From positions 222,394,537 through 222,458,536 of the forward strand of contig NC_134397.1 in the NCBI RefSeq assembly GCF_050003625.1: 64,000 nucleotides of DNA, given 5' to 3'. The position numbers and the translations under genes are program-made. Under the pieces are notes generated by a model. The model did no database searches. It worked only from the letters and a program-made list of their open reading frames with translations, and was not told where the DNA came from. The DNA is from Haematobia irritans. Its lineage: Eukaryota; Arthropoda; Insecta; Diptera; Muscidae. This document shows, piece by piece, positions 13,448 through 25,012 of the stretch (within the stretch, counting starts at the first letter, position 1; every line of letters begins with the position of its first letter).

Positions 13448-15257
13448 TATACCCTCCATCATAGGATGGGGGTATATTAACTTTGTCATTCCGTTTGTAA
13501 CACATCGAAATATTGCTCTAAGACCCCATAAAGTATATATATTCTGGGTCGTGGTGAAATTCTGAGTCGATCTAAGCATGTCCGTCCGTCCGTCCGTCCG
13601 TCCGTCTGTTGAAATCACGCTAACTTCCGAACGAAACAAGCTATCGACTTGAAACTTGGCACAAGTAGTTGTTATCAATGTAGGTCGGATGGTATTGAAA
13701 ATGGGCCATATCGGTCCACTTTTACGTATAGCCCCCATATAAAGGGACCCTCAGATTTGGCTTGTGGAGCCTCTAACAGAAGCATATTTCATCCGATCCG
13801 GCTGAAATTTGATATATGGTGTTGGTATATGGTCTCTAACAACCATGCAAAAATTGGTCCACATCGGTCCATAATTATATATAGCCCCCATATAAACCGA
13901 TCCCCAGATTTGACTTGCGGAGCCTCAAAGATAAGCAAATTTCATCCGATCCGGCTGAAATTTGGTACATGATGTTGGTATATGGTCTCTAACAACCATG
14001 CAAAAATTGGTCCACATCGGTCCATAATTATATATGGACCCCATATAAACCGATCCCCAGATTTGGCTTGCGAAGCCTCAAAGAGAATCAAAGTGCATCC
14101 GATCCGGCTGAAATTTGGTACATGGTATTGGTATATGGTCTCTAACAACTGTGCAAAAATTGGTCCACATCGGTGCATAATTATATATAGCGCCTATATA
14201 AACCGATCCCCAGATTTGGGTTGCGGAGCCTCAAAGAGAAGCAAATTTCATCCGATCCGCCTGAAATTTGGTGCATGATATTGTTATATGGTCTCTAATA
14301 ACCATGCAAAAATTGGTCCACATCGTTTCATAATTATATATAGCCCCCATATAAGCCGATCCCCAGATTTGGCTTGCGAAGTCTCCAAGAGAAGCAAATT
14401 TCATCCGATCCGGTTGTAATTTTTAACATGGTGTTAGTATATGATCTTTAACAACCGTGCCAGAATTGGTCCATATCGGTCCATAATTATATATAGCCCC
14501 CATATAAAACGTTCTCCAGATTTGACCTCCGGAGCCTCTTGGAGGAGCAAAATTCATCCGATCCGGTTCAAATTAGGAACGTGGTGTTAGTATATGGTCG
14601 CTAACAACCATACAACAATTGGTCCAATCACACAAAAATTGGTCCATATCGGTTCATAATCATGGTTGTCACTACAGACAAAAATAATCTACCAAAATTT
14701 TATTTATATAGAAAATTTTGTCAAAATTTTATTTCTATAGAAAATTTTGTCAAAATTTTATTTCTAGAGAAAATTTTGTTAAAATTTTATTCGGTTCATA
14801 ATAAAATTTTCATCATTGTCAAAATTTTATTTCTATAGAAAATTTTGTTCAAATTTTATTCTGTTCATAATCATGGTTGCCACTAGAGCCAAAAATAATC
14901 TACCAAGATTTTATTTCTATAGAATATTTTGTCAAAAGTCTATTTCTATAGAAAATTTTGTTAAAATTTTATTTCTGTAGAAAATTTTGTCAAAATTTTA
15001 TGTCTACTTTGTCAAACTGAATTATATACGTATTGGATCGATCTTTTTTGATTTAATATATACCACGTATGGACTTACATACAATTTAGAAGATGGTGTT
15101 AGGAGGTTTTAAGATACCTTGCCATCGGCAAGCGTTACCGCAACTTAAGTAATTCGATTGTGGATGGCAGTGTTTAGAAGAAGTTTCTACGCAATTCATG
15201 ATGGAGGGTACATAAGCTTCGGCCTGGCCGAACTTACGGCAGTATATACTTGTTTAA
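13448..15257 (+). mobile_element. DINE-1/Helentron-like nonautonomous element, family 1
   Basis: The 5' part has a hairpin around TATACCCTCC...GGGGGTATA, then a GAGTCGATCTAAGCATG motif and a (GTCC)n microsatellite at about 13578-13606. The middle has several ~153-bp tandem units (each with GGTCTCTAACAACCATG and ATATATAGCCCCCATATAA), then an array of the 29-bp minisatellite (about 14690-15004), and the 3' end has a TTCGGCCTGGCCGAA stem-loop followed by CTTACGGC...ATATACTTGT. This order (5' hairpin, GTCY microsatellite, tandem core repeats, 3' stem-loop) is that of Drosophila DINE-1/Helentron elements. It has no Rep/helicase gene. Open frames across it are repeat artefacts. Confidence 0.75.
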
Positions 15258-15480
15258 ATTTATTTTATACCTTTTTTATTTTCTTATATAATTTAAAGCA
15301 TAATAAAGTTATTTAGATTTATTTTTTTTAATACAAATATTTTAAAACTATAAAACGATTTATTTTTAGTTTTCTTTCGAAAATCGATTTTTTTAGGAAA
15401 TATATTCTACTGCTGCACCATCATTTTATATAGGAATAAAAAGCTATGAGGATATAATTTATCAACAAATTTATATAACC

Positions 15481-15740
15481 AACTCTATTTAAATCAATTA
15501 CAGCTTTTTTATGGAAAATAAATATCCACATCTTATGGCAAATAATTTCCAATTAATAACCGCGTTTTCGTGAAAGCAACAAAACTCGGCAAATTTGCGC
15601 ACAAAAATATGCTACAAATTGTAAGCCATACACCATAGGTAAAAAACTATGCCGTTTAAAAACTAGAACTTTATTAAATTTCATATATGTAAAACAAAAA
15701 TTTATGAGGTTGTGCCACCACAAAACTTAAATTTAATGGG
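15481..15740. repeat. Right copy of the ~255-bp duplicated segment
   Basis: Diverged direct repeat of 13079-13335, about 2.4 kb away, with the Helentron-like element in between. Confidence 0.85.
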
Positions 15741-17500
15741 AAAATATTTTGAAACACTACAACAACAAATATATAAATATACAATCAATTTGGTTATGAA
15801 AAATTCTGGTAACCCACAAAAACCTTAAAAAAAACATAGGAAAGGTTAATTGGGATATAACCTATAAAAAAACAGTATATACAACAGCATTCGTGCAAAA
15901 TTGCCTTGCAGCGAAAAGAAATTTCCATTTATACTCAAAAAATAAAAGTATACTTTTAGGATCAGTCAACAATGCCCCCTTAAATAATATTAAAAATAAA
16001 TTGAAATTTGTATTGCTTTCATCCCATGCTATATGGGATAACAGTTGGTGGCATTGAAAGCTCAATCATAAGACGGAATGTCATCTCTCTCTCCTCTCCC
16101 CTCTATAATAATTGGACTGTTTTTCAATTAAATAAACATTTTGTTGTTTTTGATTCTTCTGAAGTGTTAATTGAGTTTCAATGTAATAAAATTTCTTTTC
16201 TATTAAGACTTGTAATTTATCCCAGGATTTTCGTTTTGCTTTTATTCTCATCTTAAATGCTTGGCAATGTTGTAGAAATAAATGTTTACTTTGCTGGCAA
16301 CAGCAAACACCCCATGAGAAGAGGGATAGCTGGTCTGTATCGGGTCCTCTTTCCCATTCTCTCTCTCTTTTCAATTTCTATATAATATCTTGATGTCCTG
16401 TAACAAGGATTCATTGCATTGAAAACTTGCTAGAAGCAATTTTTTCGTGTAATTATCTTTTGTATATGATGCTCGTGTTTGTGTCACTCCCACTCTACTA
16501 TGCACCAGCTTCTTTCTGCTGCCGCTATTTCTATATAAGCAAATCATTAACGTTGCTAACATGGCAAACAAAGGCAAGCGTTGAAATCCCCGTCATCTGT
16601 TAACAAGATGAGAAACACACCCACCCACACCCACCCACACATCGGTGTTAACAAATGGGCACAACAACACCAAACAACGAAACCTTTGAAGTTTTTGTTT
16701 TCCGCCAACGACGACGATGATGATGATGATGCTGATGGCAATGTCTTTAACAGTCGCAAATACGTGGCCACACCACATAGACCATTCCATATTTTCTTTA
16801 ATGTGGCCCAGCAATGTTGGATCTTGGATGGAGCAACAACAACAACAAGAAATATATATATAAATATAAAACACATCCTGCAGATGAGAAAATAGTACGA
16901 AATGCCTTTGGCCTCAACAATTTTTAATGATTTACATTTTCCCAAAGTCTTGTGATTGTGGAGTCAAGAAACATATGTTGGTAATATTCCATGAATGAAG
17001 GCTGGCTTTTCAACCTTCCCCAGCTAGGCTGGGTCATTTGTATCTTAAACGTTTGATGTCCTTTTTGCTTTTTCTTTGTGTAAAAAGAAAAATTTGGGTA
17101 ATTATTGTTTAAAAAGAAAAACTTTTTTTTTTGCGTAGGCAAATAAAGAGAAAGTCTTTGTCTCACTACTTTGGACAAATTTAAATCAATTTATTTGCTA
17201 TGAGATTTTTTTTTGTGAGATATTTGTTTATTGAAAGAATTTTTTAATATTAAGTTTTATTAATGATTGTTTTTTTGTAATAATTCTCTAAGACAATAAT
17301 AGAAGTTTGTCTGGGGATTTTAAAGTGTTAATAAATTATCGAAATTTATTTTATTTTGTATATTTGTGTATAAATCTTATGAACATGTACAATGAAAAAT
17401 ACATAAACCCAAGTACAGCATTTTTATATTGGTGCGACGGAAATTTGGTTGGCCTAGAATATAAATCTAAGGGCAATTCATTGATCCTAAAAGTATGCTA
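15741..17500. other. Noncoding DNA, unique-looking
   Basis: GC is somewhat higher around 16570-16840, with (GAT)n and CACCCACCCACA patches and a 104-codon frame from a TTG (16581-16895) carrying an Asp run. There are no splice or homology signs, so I do not call it a gene. The stretch 17080-17280 is T/A-rich. Confidence 0.45.
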
Positions 17501-19560
17501 CAAATTTTGGGAATAAGGTAAATCTCTTAATTAACCATTTAATTCCGTTAGGCTTTAACGGCAAGTTAAAGAGAAGGAAATTGAATTTTATTTCTTACGA
17601 GTTAATTTAATTTTAACAATTAAGTGTCTAACTAACGTATACGTCTATATAGGAAGGATAAGGATATATATCCGTCATACGGTTTAAGAGTTTGCTCTGC
17701 TTTAACGTAGCTTCGCGAAAATTGGGGTATTTGGCTTAGGATGCAATAAATTATAGAAATAACAATTTTTACCATAAAATCGTGTTAATTGGACATTGAA
17801 AAGGCTCTTTCTAAACAAATATAGTTTAGGAGCAAAGAGAGCCAAGCTGTAAAAATGTTCTAGAACTCAATACAGATGAACGAAAAATTAATTCGAACCA
17901 ATTTCATAATTGGAGCGACTGGCATTGGAGAGGGAAGGAGGAGGAGTGTAACTGTTGTGTCACCTTTTTCAAGCGATGATACTTTTGTGCTACTTTTTTG
18001 CTAGTGCCACTAAATATGATACTTTTTACAAATGTATGCCACCTTTTTATCATACCGTGCCACTTTTTAAGTACGTTTATTTATACTGTACATTTTAATA
18101 CATTTTGATTTAAAATCGGTGACTTAACAAATTATCGAATTTTCCGGATGAATACTAAATTTGTGAGCAGTTTGTGTTATAATGTTCTCAGCAGACAATT
18201 GTTCCGCCTAAAAGTATGCAAAGAAAATATTGTGCATTGTAGATAAACCGGGTTATTCTTCTGTATATTAAATTCAAAGGAATGGTTTTTGATAAAATGG
18301 AGATGGAGAATTATTGTTGAGTTTGTGAGAATGTAAATTAAAAAGTTTCTTTATAGAATTATAAGAACATTGATATACATGCGTTTAATTGGTACTTTTT
18401 CTTTATAAAACTACTTTTGTGAAATGAGGGTGTCACCTTTTATTGCGAATGTCACTTAGAAATTCTCAACGGTAATGCTGCAGGTTGTGAAGGCTTGACG
18501 GCTAAGACGTTTAAACATTTGTAGTTCGAAATTAATGCAGCTGAAGCTAAATTTGCTCTACAGGAAATCCATATAAAATTCACTGTTTCTTGAATTGATT
18601 TTGCAGCAGAACTTTTTAATTCAAAAGAAGGACTCGTTACGTTAAAGTGGCAGCCCGATTTATTTCAGGCTAATATAGTCTATAGAGTTCATTGGACTCC
18701 TTAGTTTTTAAAATTTTTTCTGTAATTTTTGAAAATGTCCACATATATATTTTGTAATTATTGAATTAGTATATTTTGTAATTAGTAGCTGTGTCTGAAA
18801 CCGTGGGCTTTATTCTTTGCCCGGAAAACTTTCGAATTTCTATTGACTGCCGCTAACCTCTTCATGAGATTGCTTATCATTTGTGGATACTGCATCTTTT
18901 ATGTGAATTTAATCATTCGTATGTGAAGAGTAAGAAAGCTAGAGAGATCGTGGTGCATGTGGTTGGTATACCAGCTTTACATACAAATGGCTACTGCCGG
19001 TTTCGGTCGAACATCACCGTGGGTTCTCTGCCCCTCTCAGAAAGGCTCTTGATATTTCTGAATGTTTCAAACTGTTTATCTGTGGTTTCAAAAATTGCGT
19101 AACATGCCGGACGGACTCTGCTATAAGAAAAGCCATTGTCATAGAATCGGCCAGCACATCACCACCAATAGACTAACTTGCACATAACCAAAACATTGAT
19201 AGCAGTTCCATAAATATTTTTACAATGTACATTAATGGCTTAAGGATGCTTTAACCAGCTCACTTCACCTTTAGTAGTTTAATATGTAAAATTTATGCAG
19301 TATAACTGTTTTAAACTGTTATACTGAAACTGTTATACAAATGAAAAATTTCTTACTTGGCCAGTGGTTTAGATATACTAGCACTAAGTTCACCACCTGT
19401 GATACCGCAATTCACCTAATAGTATACATGAGTGACAATAATGGACTAATCAAAGAAAATTAAAAAAATCATATTTGAACAGAGTCGGCAGTTAGGACGA
19501 CAATTTCGTTAAGGGTTAGTTTAGAATCCGAGATCACAGGTAGTCAAAATGGCATGTTTA
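17501..19560. other. Noncoding DNA with short repeat fragments
   Basis: A SINE fragment lies at about 18648-18700 (GGCAGCCCGATTTATTTCAGG, reverse orientation). The words CCTAAAAGTATGC at 17488 and 18208 are shared with the tandem units at 19.6-20.4 kb. No gene is supported. Confidence 0.45.
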
Positions 19561-19568
19561 TAGTAATT

Positions 19569-20440
19569 CATATATCCTAAAAGTATGCTTCAATTTTTTT
19601 CTTCAATAATTTAAATGTTCACTAAATTGGTTATAATAATAAACATTTCAATGGTGACGTAAATGTTTCAATTGCAAGGCAATATTATTGAACTACTCTG
19701 AAAACATATTTCCCGCAAATATGATTATTTCGAAAAACTCCTCATTATATTCCATTGTGAATGGAAATAAAATCAAGTTCCAAAAAAATTGTTTTATTTT
19801 TAAAACTAAACTCTTGAACATCATTACAATTTAAAAAAAATAACGTTTCATTTTCGTTTCATTCATATATCCTAAAAGTATGCTGCAATTTTTTTTCTTC
19901 AAAAATTTAAATGTTCACAAAATTCGTTATAATAATAAACATTTCAATGGTGACGTAAATGTTTCAATTGCAAGGCAATATTATTGAACTACTCTGAAAA
20001 CATATTACCCGCAAATATGATTATTTCGAAAAACTCCTCATTATATTCCATTGTGAATGGAAATAGAATCAAGTTCCAAAAAAATTGTTTTATTTTTAAA
20101 ACTAAACTCTTGAACATCATTATAATTAATAAAATTAACGTTTCATATTCGTTTCATTCATATATCCTAAAAGTATGCGGTAATTTTTTTTTTCTTAAAA
20201 AATTTAAATGTTCACAAAATTCGTTATAATAACAAACATTTCAATGGTGACGTAAATGTTTTAATTGCAAGGCAATATTATTGAACTACTCTGAAAACAT
20301 ATTACCCGCAAATATGATTATTTCGAAAAACTCCTCATTATATTTCATTGTGAATAGAAGTAAAATCAAATACCAAACATTTTTTTTTTATTTTTAAAAC
20401 TAAACTCTTCAACATCATTATAATTAAAAAAATTTAACGT
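19569..20440. repeat. Three tandem copies of a ~295-bp unit
   Basis: Units start ATATCCTAAAAGTATGC at 19569, 19866 and 20159. Each holds TTCAATGGTGACGTAAATG, GCAAGGCAATATTATTGAAC and AAAAACTCCTCATTATATT. Copies 1 and 2 are nearly identical, copy 3 slightly more diverged. A frame of 81 codons arises at 19984-20229 but has no counterpart in the other copies. Confidence 0.93.
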
Positions 20441-21480
20441 ATCCAGTTTTAACAATTAGTGATAATCACTAGTCGCATAAGGATCTAGAATTTATAAAAT
20501 CTAGAGTTTATAAAAATTACAATTTTTTTTCACAAATTTCGAGTTTTTTATGTCTAATGTAAAATGTATCCCATTTGTTTACCATTAAGATTTCCCATTT
20601 AATTGAAAACATCCGCCAATTTTATTTATTCTTTGTTTACGTCGCTTACATGATAAGGGATAATTTCAGACATTATCATTATAATTTGTTAAAGTAAAAG
20701 CAGACAAAAAATTGTAATGCAATATGCACCACTTATATTATGCTTAAGCTTCTTAGTAAAAGGTATGCGCCAAAAGTAAAGCATCTTACTTTTTCAGAAA
20801 CAAGGGGAGAAAAATTAAGGAAATGTACAAATACTAATAAAAAGAAATAAGTTCACAAGAATGGTGCATACTTCCAGGCGTTAGTTTGATAAAGCACAAA
20901 CAAGAAAATTCAAAAAGTTGGCTGCTTCCTGGCACTCACTGCTTGTTGGCTGACTTACAAATTGTCTATCTAGTAATGGTGCTTCTTAAAAGAATACCTA
21001 AGGTTGGGAGTTGTTATTTTTAGATGAAGAAAAAAGGAAAAAAAAAACAAAAAAAAACATTACATGGCGTCTAGCATATCTCAATGGCGGCAAAGTAGTG
21101 ATAACTTGCATTATAGTTCACTTAAGAAAATTACATTTTTGGCAAAGGCGGAAAATCTAGATATAATTGAAGATTTCATTTTTGATTATAGCTTATTAGA
21201 CAATAGATAATTAAGTTTACCTGAGATAAAAAAAGTTTTGGAAAATCATTGAAATATCCTTTTGATTTTCTTGGCTTAAGGTGGGGACTATGTTCGATTT
21301 TCGAGCCTAAAAACAGCTATTTTCCACGGCTACTTTATTGAATCGATTAATTTTAGAATATGAAATTGTACGTTTGAAAACTTTTTCATACAAGTTTTGT
21401 TAAAGATTTGTTAAAAATAGACTCTTCGTTATGTATGTTTTTGCACTTTTAATTTTGATTTTAGTGGAAAAATATTCACC
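20441..21480. other. Noncoding DNA, probably intronic
   Basis: This lies upstream of a clear splice acceptor (21770-21771), so it is probably intron of the receptor gene below. It is A/T-rich with poly-A patches near 21030-21060 and no recognised coding exon. Confidence 0.45.
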
Positions 21481-21482
21481 TT

Positions 21483-21722
21483 TAAGGTGAGTATTAACTT
21501 CGAGTTTAGCCGCTTAAATCGCTAAAGTGAAAACTAAATCAGTAAGAAAAATTCACAAAATCATATATATTTGTTGCAAATTTTATTATAACTTGATGGG
21601 GAAACGCCCAAAGCAAATTTTCACAAAGTTTGTATTCCTTAAAATGGATTATTAAAGAAAAGTAATCGTGAAAAAATGACGTTTTTATCGCCTAAACTCG
21701 AACTTAATACCCACCTTTAACC
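21483..21722. mobile_element. MITE with GGTGGGTATTAA-type inverted ends, intronic
   Basis: The ends are TTAAGGTGAGTATTAACTTC and, in complement, TTAAAGGTGGGTATTAAGTT. A second copy is at 54784-55029. The interior (ACTTGATGGGGAA...CCCAAAGCAAATTTTCACA) is shared. TTAA at both termini suggests a TTAA target, but the ends themselves contain TTAA, so the target is not certain. Confidence 0.8.
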
Positions 21723-21771
21723 AAAAATTCCAAATATCTTTAACATTTTTGTTTTCTTCTTCTCATTTTAG

Positions 21772-24403
21772 TGTAATTTGCTGTATATTCAAAAAACCCC
21801 AGATATTTGTGATTTTTTGGGTTTAAGCGAACAAGGTGTCACCACTACTACAACTACTACTACAGTATCTCCCACATCTAAGCCACATACCCCAAAACCC
21901 ACATCCTGGTATCCCACAGAAAGTACGGAGAACCATCCAGCTGAGCGTACAGGTTCTATAGGAAGTAAGTTATTCCTGCGAAATTTCGTTTTGTGTTCTT
22001 TCTTGCGGTTAACTTTTCATTTTAATTAAATTATCTCTGCTTTTACCTCTCTACCATTTTGCAGGCATATTAGCGGCCATACTTTCGGTTACATTTGTTG
22101 TGGCCTGCCTTGGTATGTTTGCATTCTCACCAGAACGCCGCAATATGGTGAGACGCCTATTTAATAGGACATCATCTTCTGTGCGATATAGTCGAGTAAG
22201 TAGTACACACAGAAAAATGTAATAAAAGATAATTTAGAATAATAAGACAGAGGATTTTAAAGGACTGCGAACTAAAGTCAACTTTCAAAGGTAGTCAAAT
22301 TTTGTGATTAAAAACGAAGATAGGTACTTAGCGCCACCTCCTGATCGAAAAGTACCGCAAGACCAATAGAAACTGTTTTATTTGGGCGAAAACAGAACAG
22401 ATGAAAGTTTGGCCACTTTCGTTAAGCTAATTCATGATAATATTCGTAGCATACTTTTGGGAGTCACGAGGCAATAGTCGGTGTGTAGTTAATAAACTTA
22501 AAAAAAAGTTATTTTATCCCTATTCTGTGGAAAAGTTAATGAAAATTGATAAATTATTTGATCATATTAAAGCAATTTTCAATTTATACCAAAAGAGTTG
22601 GGTAAAATCCGTTATTTATATGAACTCAAAATATAATTTCTTTAACGAGTCTTACATTAGTAGTCGGTGCGTAGTAAATGAAATAAAAAAAAATCCATCT
22701 ACCCTCATTCTGTGGAAGAGTTAATGAAAATTGATAAATGATTTGACCATAATAGGAATATTAAAGCAATTTTCAATTCAAACCCAAAGAGTTGACTAAG
22801 TTGCTTTGTTTATATTTTGTCCAAATAAGATTTTTCCCATTATTTTCTCATCTTGTGGTGGTACTACGAGGGTGGTCCGATGAGTACTTAGCAGCGTCAC
22901 CTCCAAAAAAATACCAAGACCAATAGGTATTGTTTTATTGGCAAACAGATGACAGTGGCCTAATCGACACAATAATTCATGACAATATTCGTAGCATACT
23001 TTAAGGAGTCTTAATAGTCGAAGAGTAATAAATGAAATTGAAAGAAGTAAGGAAAGTCTAAAGTCGGGCGCGGCCGATTATATTATACCCTGCACCACCT
23101 TGTAGATCTAAATTTTCGATACCATATCACATCCGTCAAATGTGTTGGGTGCTATATATAAAGGTTTGTCCCAAATACATACATTTCAATATCACTCGGT
23201 CTGGACAGAATTTGATAGACTTCCACTTTTGGCACGCATAGCTACTATGGCAATTCTACTCCCTGTGCAAAATTTCAACTATAACGGAGTAAAAAATTGG
23301 CATCTGTGGTGATATGAGGGTAAATCGGACGAACGATATATATGGGAGCTATATCTAAATCTGAACCGATTTCAACCAAATTTACAATGCTAATTCTACT
23401 CCCTGTGCAAAATTTCAATTAAATCGGAGTAAAAGATTGGCCACTGTGGTCATATGAGTGTAAATCGGGAGCTATATCTAAATCTGAACCGATTTCAATA
23501 AAATTTGGCACACTTGACTACACTACTAATTGTACTCCTAGTGCAAAATTTCAACCAAATTCGAGTGAAACTCTGGCTTCTGGGACCACATTAGTCCATA
23601 TCGGGCGAAAGATATGTATGGGAGCTATATCTAAACCTGAACCGATTTCAATAAAATTTGGCACACTTGACTATAGTACTAATTGTTTTTCTTGTGCAAA
23701 ACTTTAAGCAAATTAGGGTAAAACTCTGGCTTCTGGGGCCATATAAGTCCATATCGGGCGAAAGATATATATGGGAGCTATATCTAAATCTAAACCGAAT
23801 TCTTCTAAACTCAATAGGGTTCTATTCTGAGCCAAAACACATACTTGTGCTAAATTTGAAGTCGATTGGACTAAAACTGCGACCTAGACTTTGATTACAA
23901 AAATGTGTTCATGGACAGACGGACATGGCTATATCGACTCAGGAGTCCACCCTGAGCAGTTTTGCCAAAGACACCATGTATCTATCTCGTCTCCTTCTGG
24001 ATGTTGCAAACATATGCACAGGGTATAAAAATATTATTTTACGCCCATTCTGGGGAAGAGTTAATGAACAATTTATAAATTTTTTAATTTTCAAAGAAAG
24101 ATAGTTGGCCAATCTGCATTGTGTATATTTTGTCGAAATATGATTTTCCCATTTTTTAAGTGTACTACTAAAGCCAATAAACACGTACGTTCTATGCTGC
24201 CTCAAGGATTTTTTAAAACATTATAATCGCTATCCTGTCTTTGTTTTGTTCTCTGTTGATATTCTACCTTTGCCATGTTTCTTACTATTGGTCTTTCTGT
24301 CTGTCTTTTTCTTAAAAAGGTAAACAATAGCGAAGAAGGTAATTTACTGCTAAATCCAAATGGTGAATTCACTGAATCGGATGATGATGATATGCTGCTT
24401 TAG
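21772..24403 (+). CDS. C-terminal exons of a Lerp/cation-independent mannose-6-phosphate-receptor-like sorting receptor (exons 21772-21964, 22065-22195, 24320-24403)
   Basis: Three plus-strand exons join in frame into 135 codons. Exon 1 (acceptor AG at 21770-21771, donor GTAAGT at 21965) encodes CNLLYIQKTPDICDFLG, which resembles the last strand of an MRH/CI-MPR repeat, then eight Thr and a Pro/Ser/Thr-rich stalk. Exon 2 (acceptor GCAG at 22064, donor GTAAGT at 22196) completes the split codon and encodes one membrane helix (about residues 65-85 of the visible part) followed by basic FSPERRNMVRRLFN and SSSVRYSR. Exon 3 (acceptor AAAAAG) encodes VNNSEEGNLLLNPNG and ends ESDDDDMLL, then TAG. 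The tail has a tyrosine region and a terminal acidic di-leucine D-x-x-L-L, the kind bound by GGA adaptors for Golgi-to-endosome sorting. Type I topology is inferred. The N-terminal ectodomain exons lie upstream and were not found. The Lerp assignment is by tail similarity (SVxYSxVN..EE) and architecture; another single-pass sorting receptor remains possible. Confidence 0.72.
22312..23045. repeat. Repeated mariner-like noncoding fragments in the last intron
   Basis: Two copies share GGTACTTAGC, GACCAATAGRWAYTGTTTTAT and ATAATATTCGTAGCATACTTT (22321-22460 and 22885-23005); the second is preceded by ACGAGGGTGGTCCGATGAG, which looks like a mariner terminus. Between them a ~200-bp unit (AGTCGGTG...AAAGAGTTG) is duplicated at 22475-22600 and 22663-22795. 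No intact transposase is readable. Confidence 0.6.
23046..24030 (-). mobile_element. DINE-1/Helentron-like element, family 2, intronic
   Basis: It is read on the minus strand, since the GTCY microsatellite-like motif (GTCCGTCTGTCC) and GAGTCGATATAGCCATG lie near 23915-23945. The element begins with TTTTTATACCCTG (near 24030), has core units containing GGAGCTATATCTAAATCTGA about every 130-160 bp, and ends near CGGCCGCGCCCGAC (about 23063). Another copy is at 61277-62262. It inserted in the intron between the membrane-helix exon and the last exon. Confidence 0.75.
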
Positions 24404-25012
24404 AAATGAAAACCACAACTAACAACAACGATGATTATGATGATAATGATTCTTGATTCTCGATTTTCTTATTGGTCCCCGCTTTCCGTATTATGAAACA
24501 TCAAATGTATAGGGAGACAACCACAGCAACAACAACTATATAGATATATACATGTTTCTAAATCTCTTTAAGGTATTTTGCTAAATGATATTGAGCTTAA
24601 ATATTTAAATATGAAAATCTATATTTATATATTTTGTACATGTATAAATGTTTACAGACATATATTTTGAATAGCTTATGAACTGATTTTAAATTAAAAA
24701 TGTACTATGTGTAATAAATATTAACATGTAAAGGAAAGAGGAGTTATTAAAACAAACAAAAAAAGACAAATCATAAACCTTTTAAATCTATATATAAAAA
24801 TATTATCCTATTAAACACCAAAGATTTATATAAATATCAAAAAAAAAAGCCTATAAAAGGAACCTTATTAACAGCTGGAATGGTTTATTAATATGATACT
24901 TTTTTTGTAATTTAAAAAAATATATTTAAAGGCAGCTTGAAATTTACATTTTTTTAGTTTTAATTTGTTTTTTAAAATGAAAATTTAATATTTGTGTTAT
25001 ATTTATAATAAA
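24404..25012 (+). other. 3' untranslated region and polyadenylation signals of the receptor gene
   Basis: After the TAG at 24401-24403 comes a short (GAT)n-like patch and AT-rich DNA with AATAAA at 24713-24718 and again at 25007-25012. Either could end the transcript; the first gives a ~330-nt 3' UTR. Confidence 0.55.

Noticed and set aside
13427..14278. Open frames of 78-107 codons on both strands
   Set aside because: They lie in the tandem core of a Helentron-like element; the same peptide words recur each ~153 bp and on the 33.6-kb copy, as expected of repeat DNA.
16581..16895. 104-codon frame with an Asp run
   Set aside because: It starts at TTG, is biased by (GAT)n and CACCCA simple repeats, and the opposite strand has open frames of similar length.
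17307..17516. 69-codon frame with FLYWCDGNLVG and SLILKVCY, considered as a receptor ectodomain exon
   Set aside because: The in-frame TAA falls just before the only donor-like site (GTAAAT), no acceptor is clear, and part of the frame overlaps the CCTAAAAGTATGC repeat word.
18881..19102. 73-codon frame, considered as a LINE or SINE part
   Set aside because: The GGTTTCGGTCGAACATC segment only loosely resembles the SINE head, and no protein motif is present.
22434..22724. 96-codon frame in the receptor intron
   Set aside because: It spans two copies of a noncoding repeat unit and is not conserved between them.
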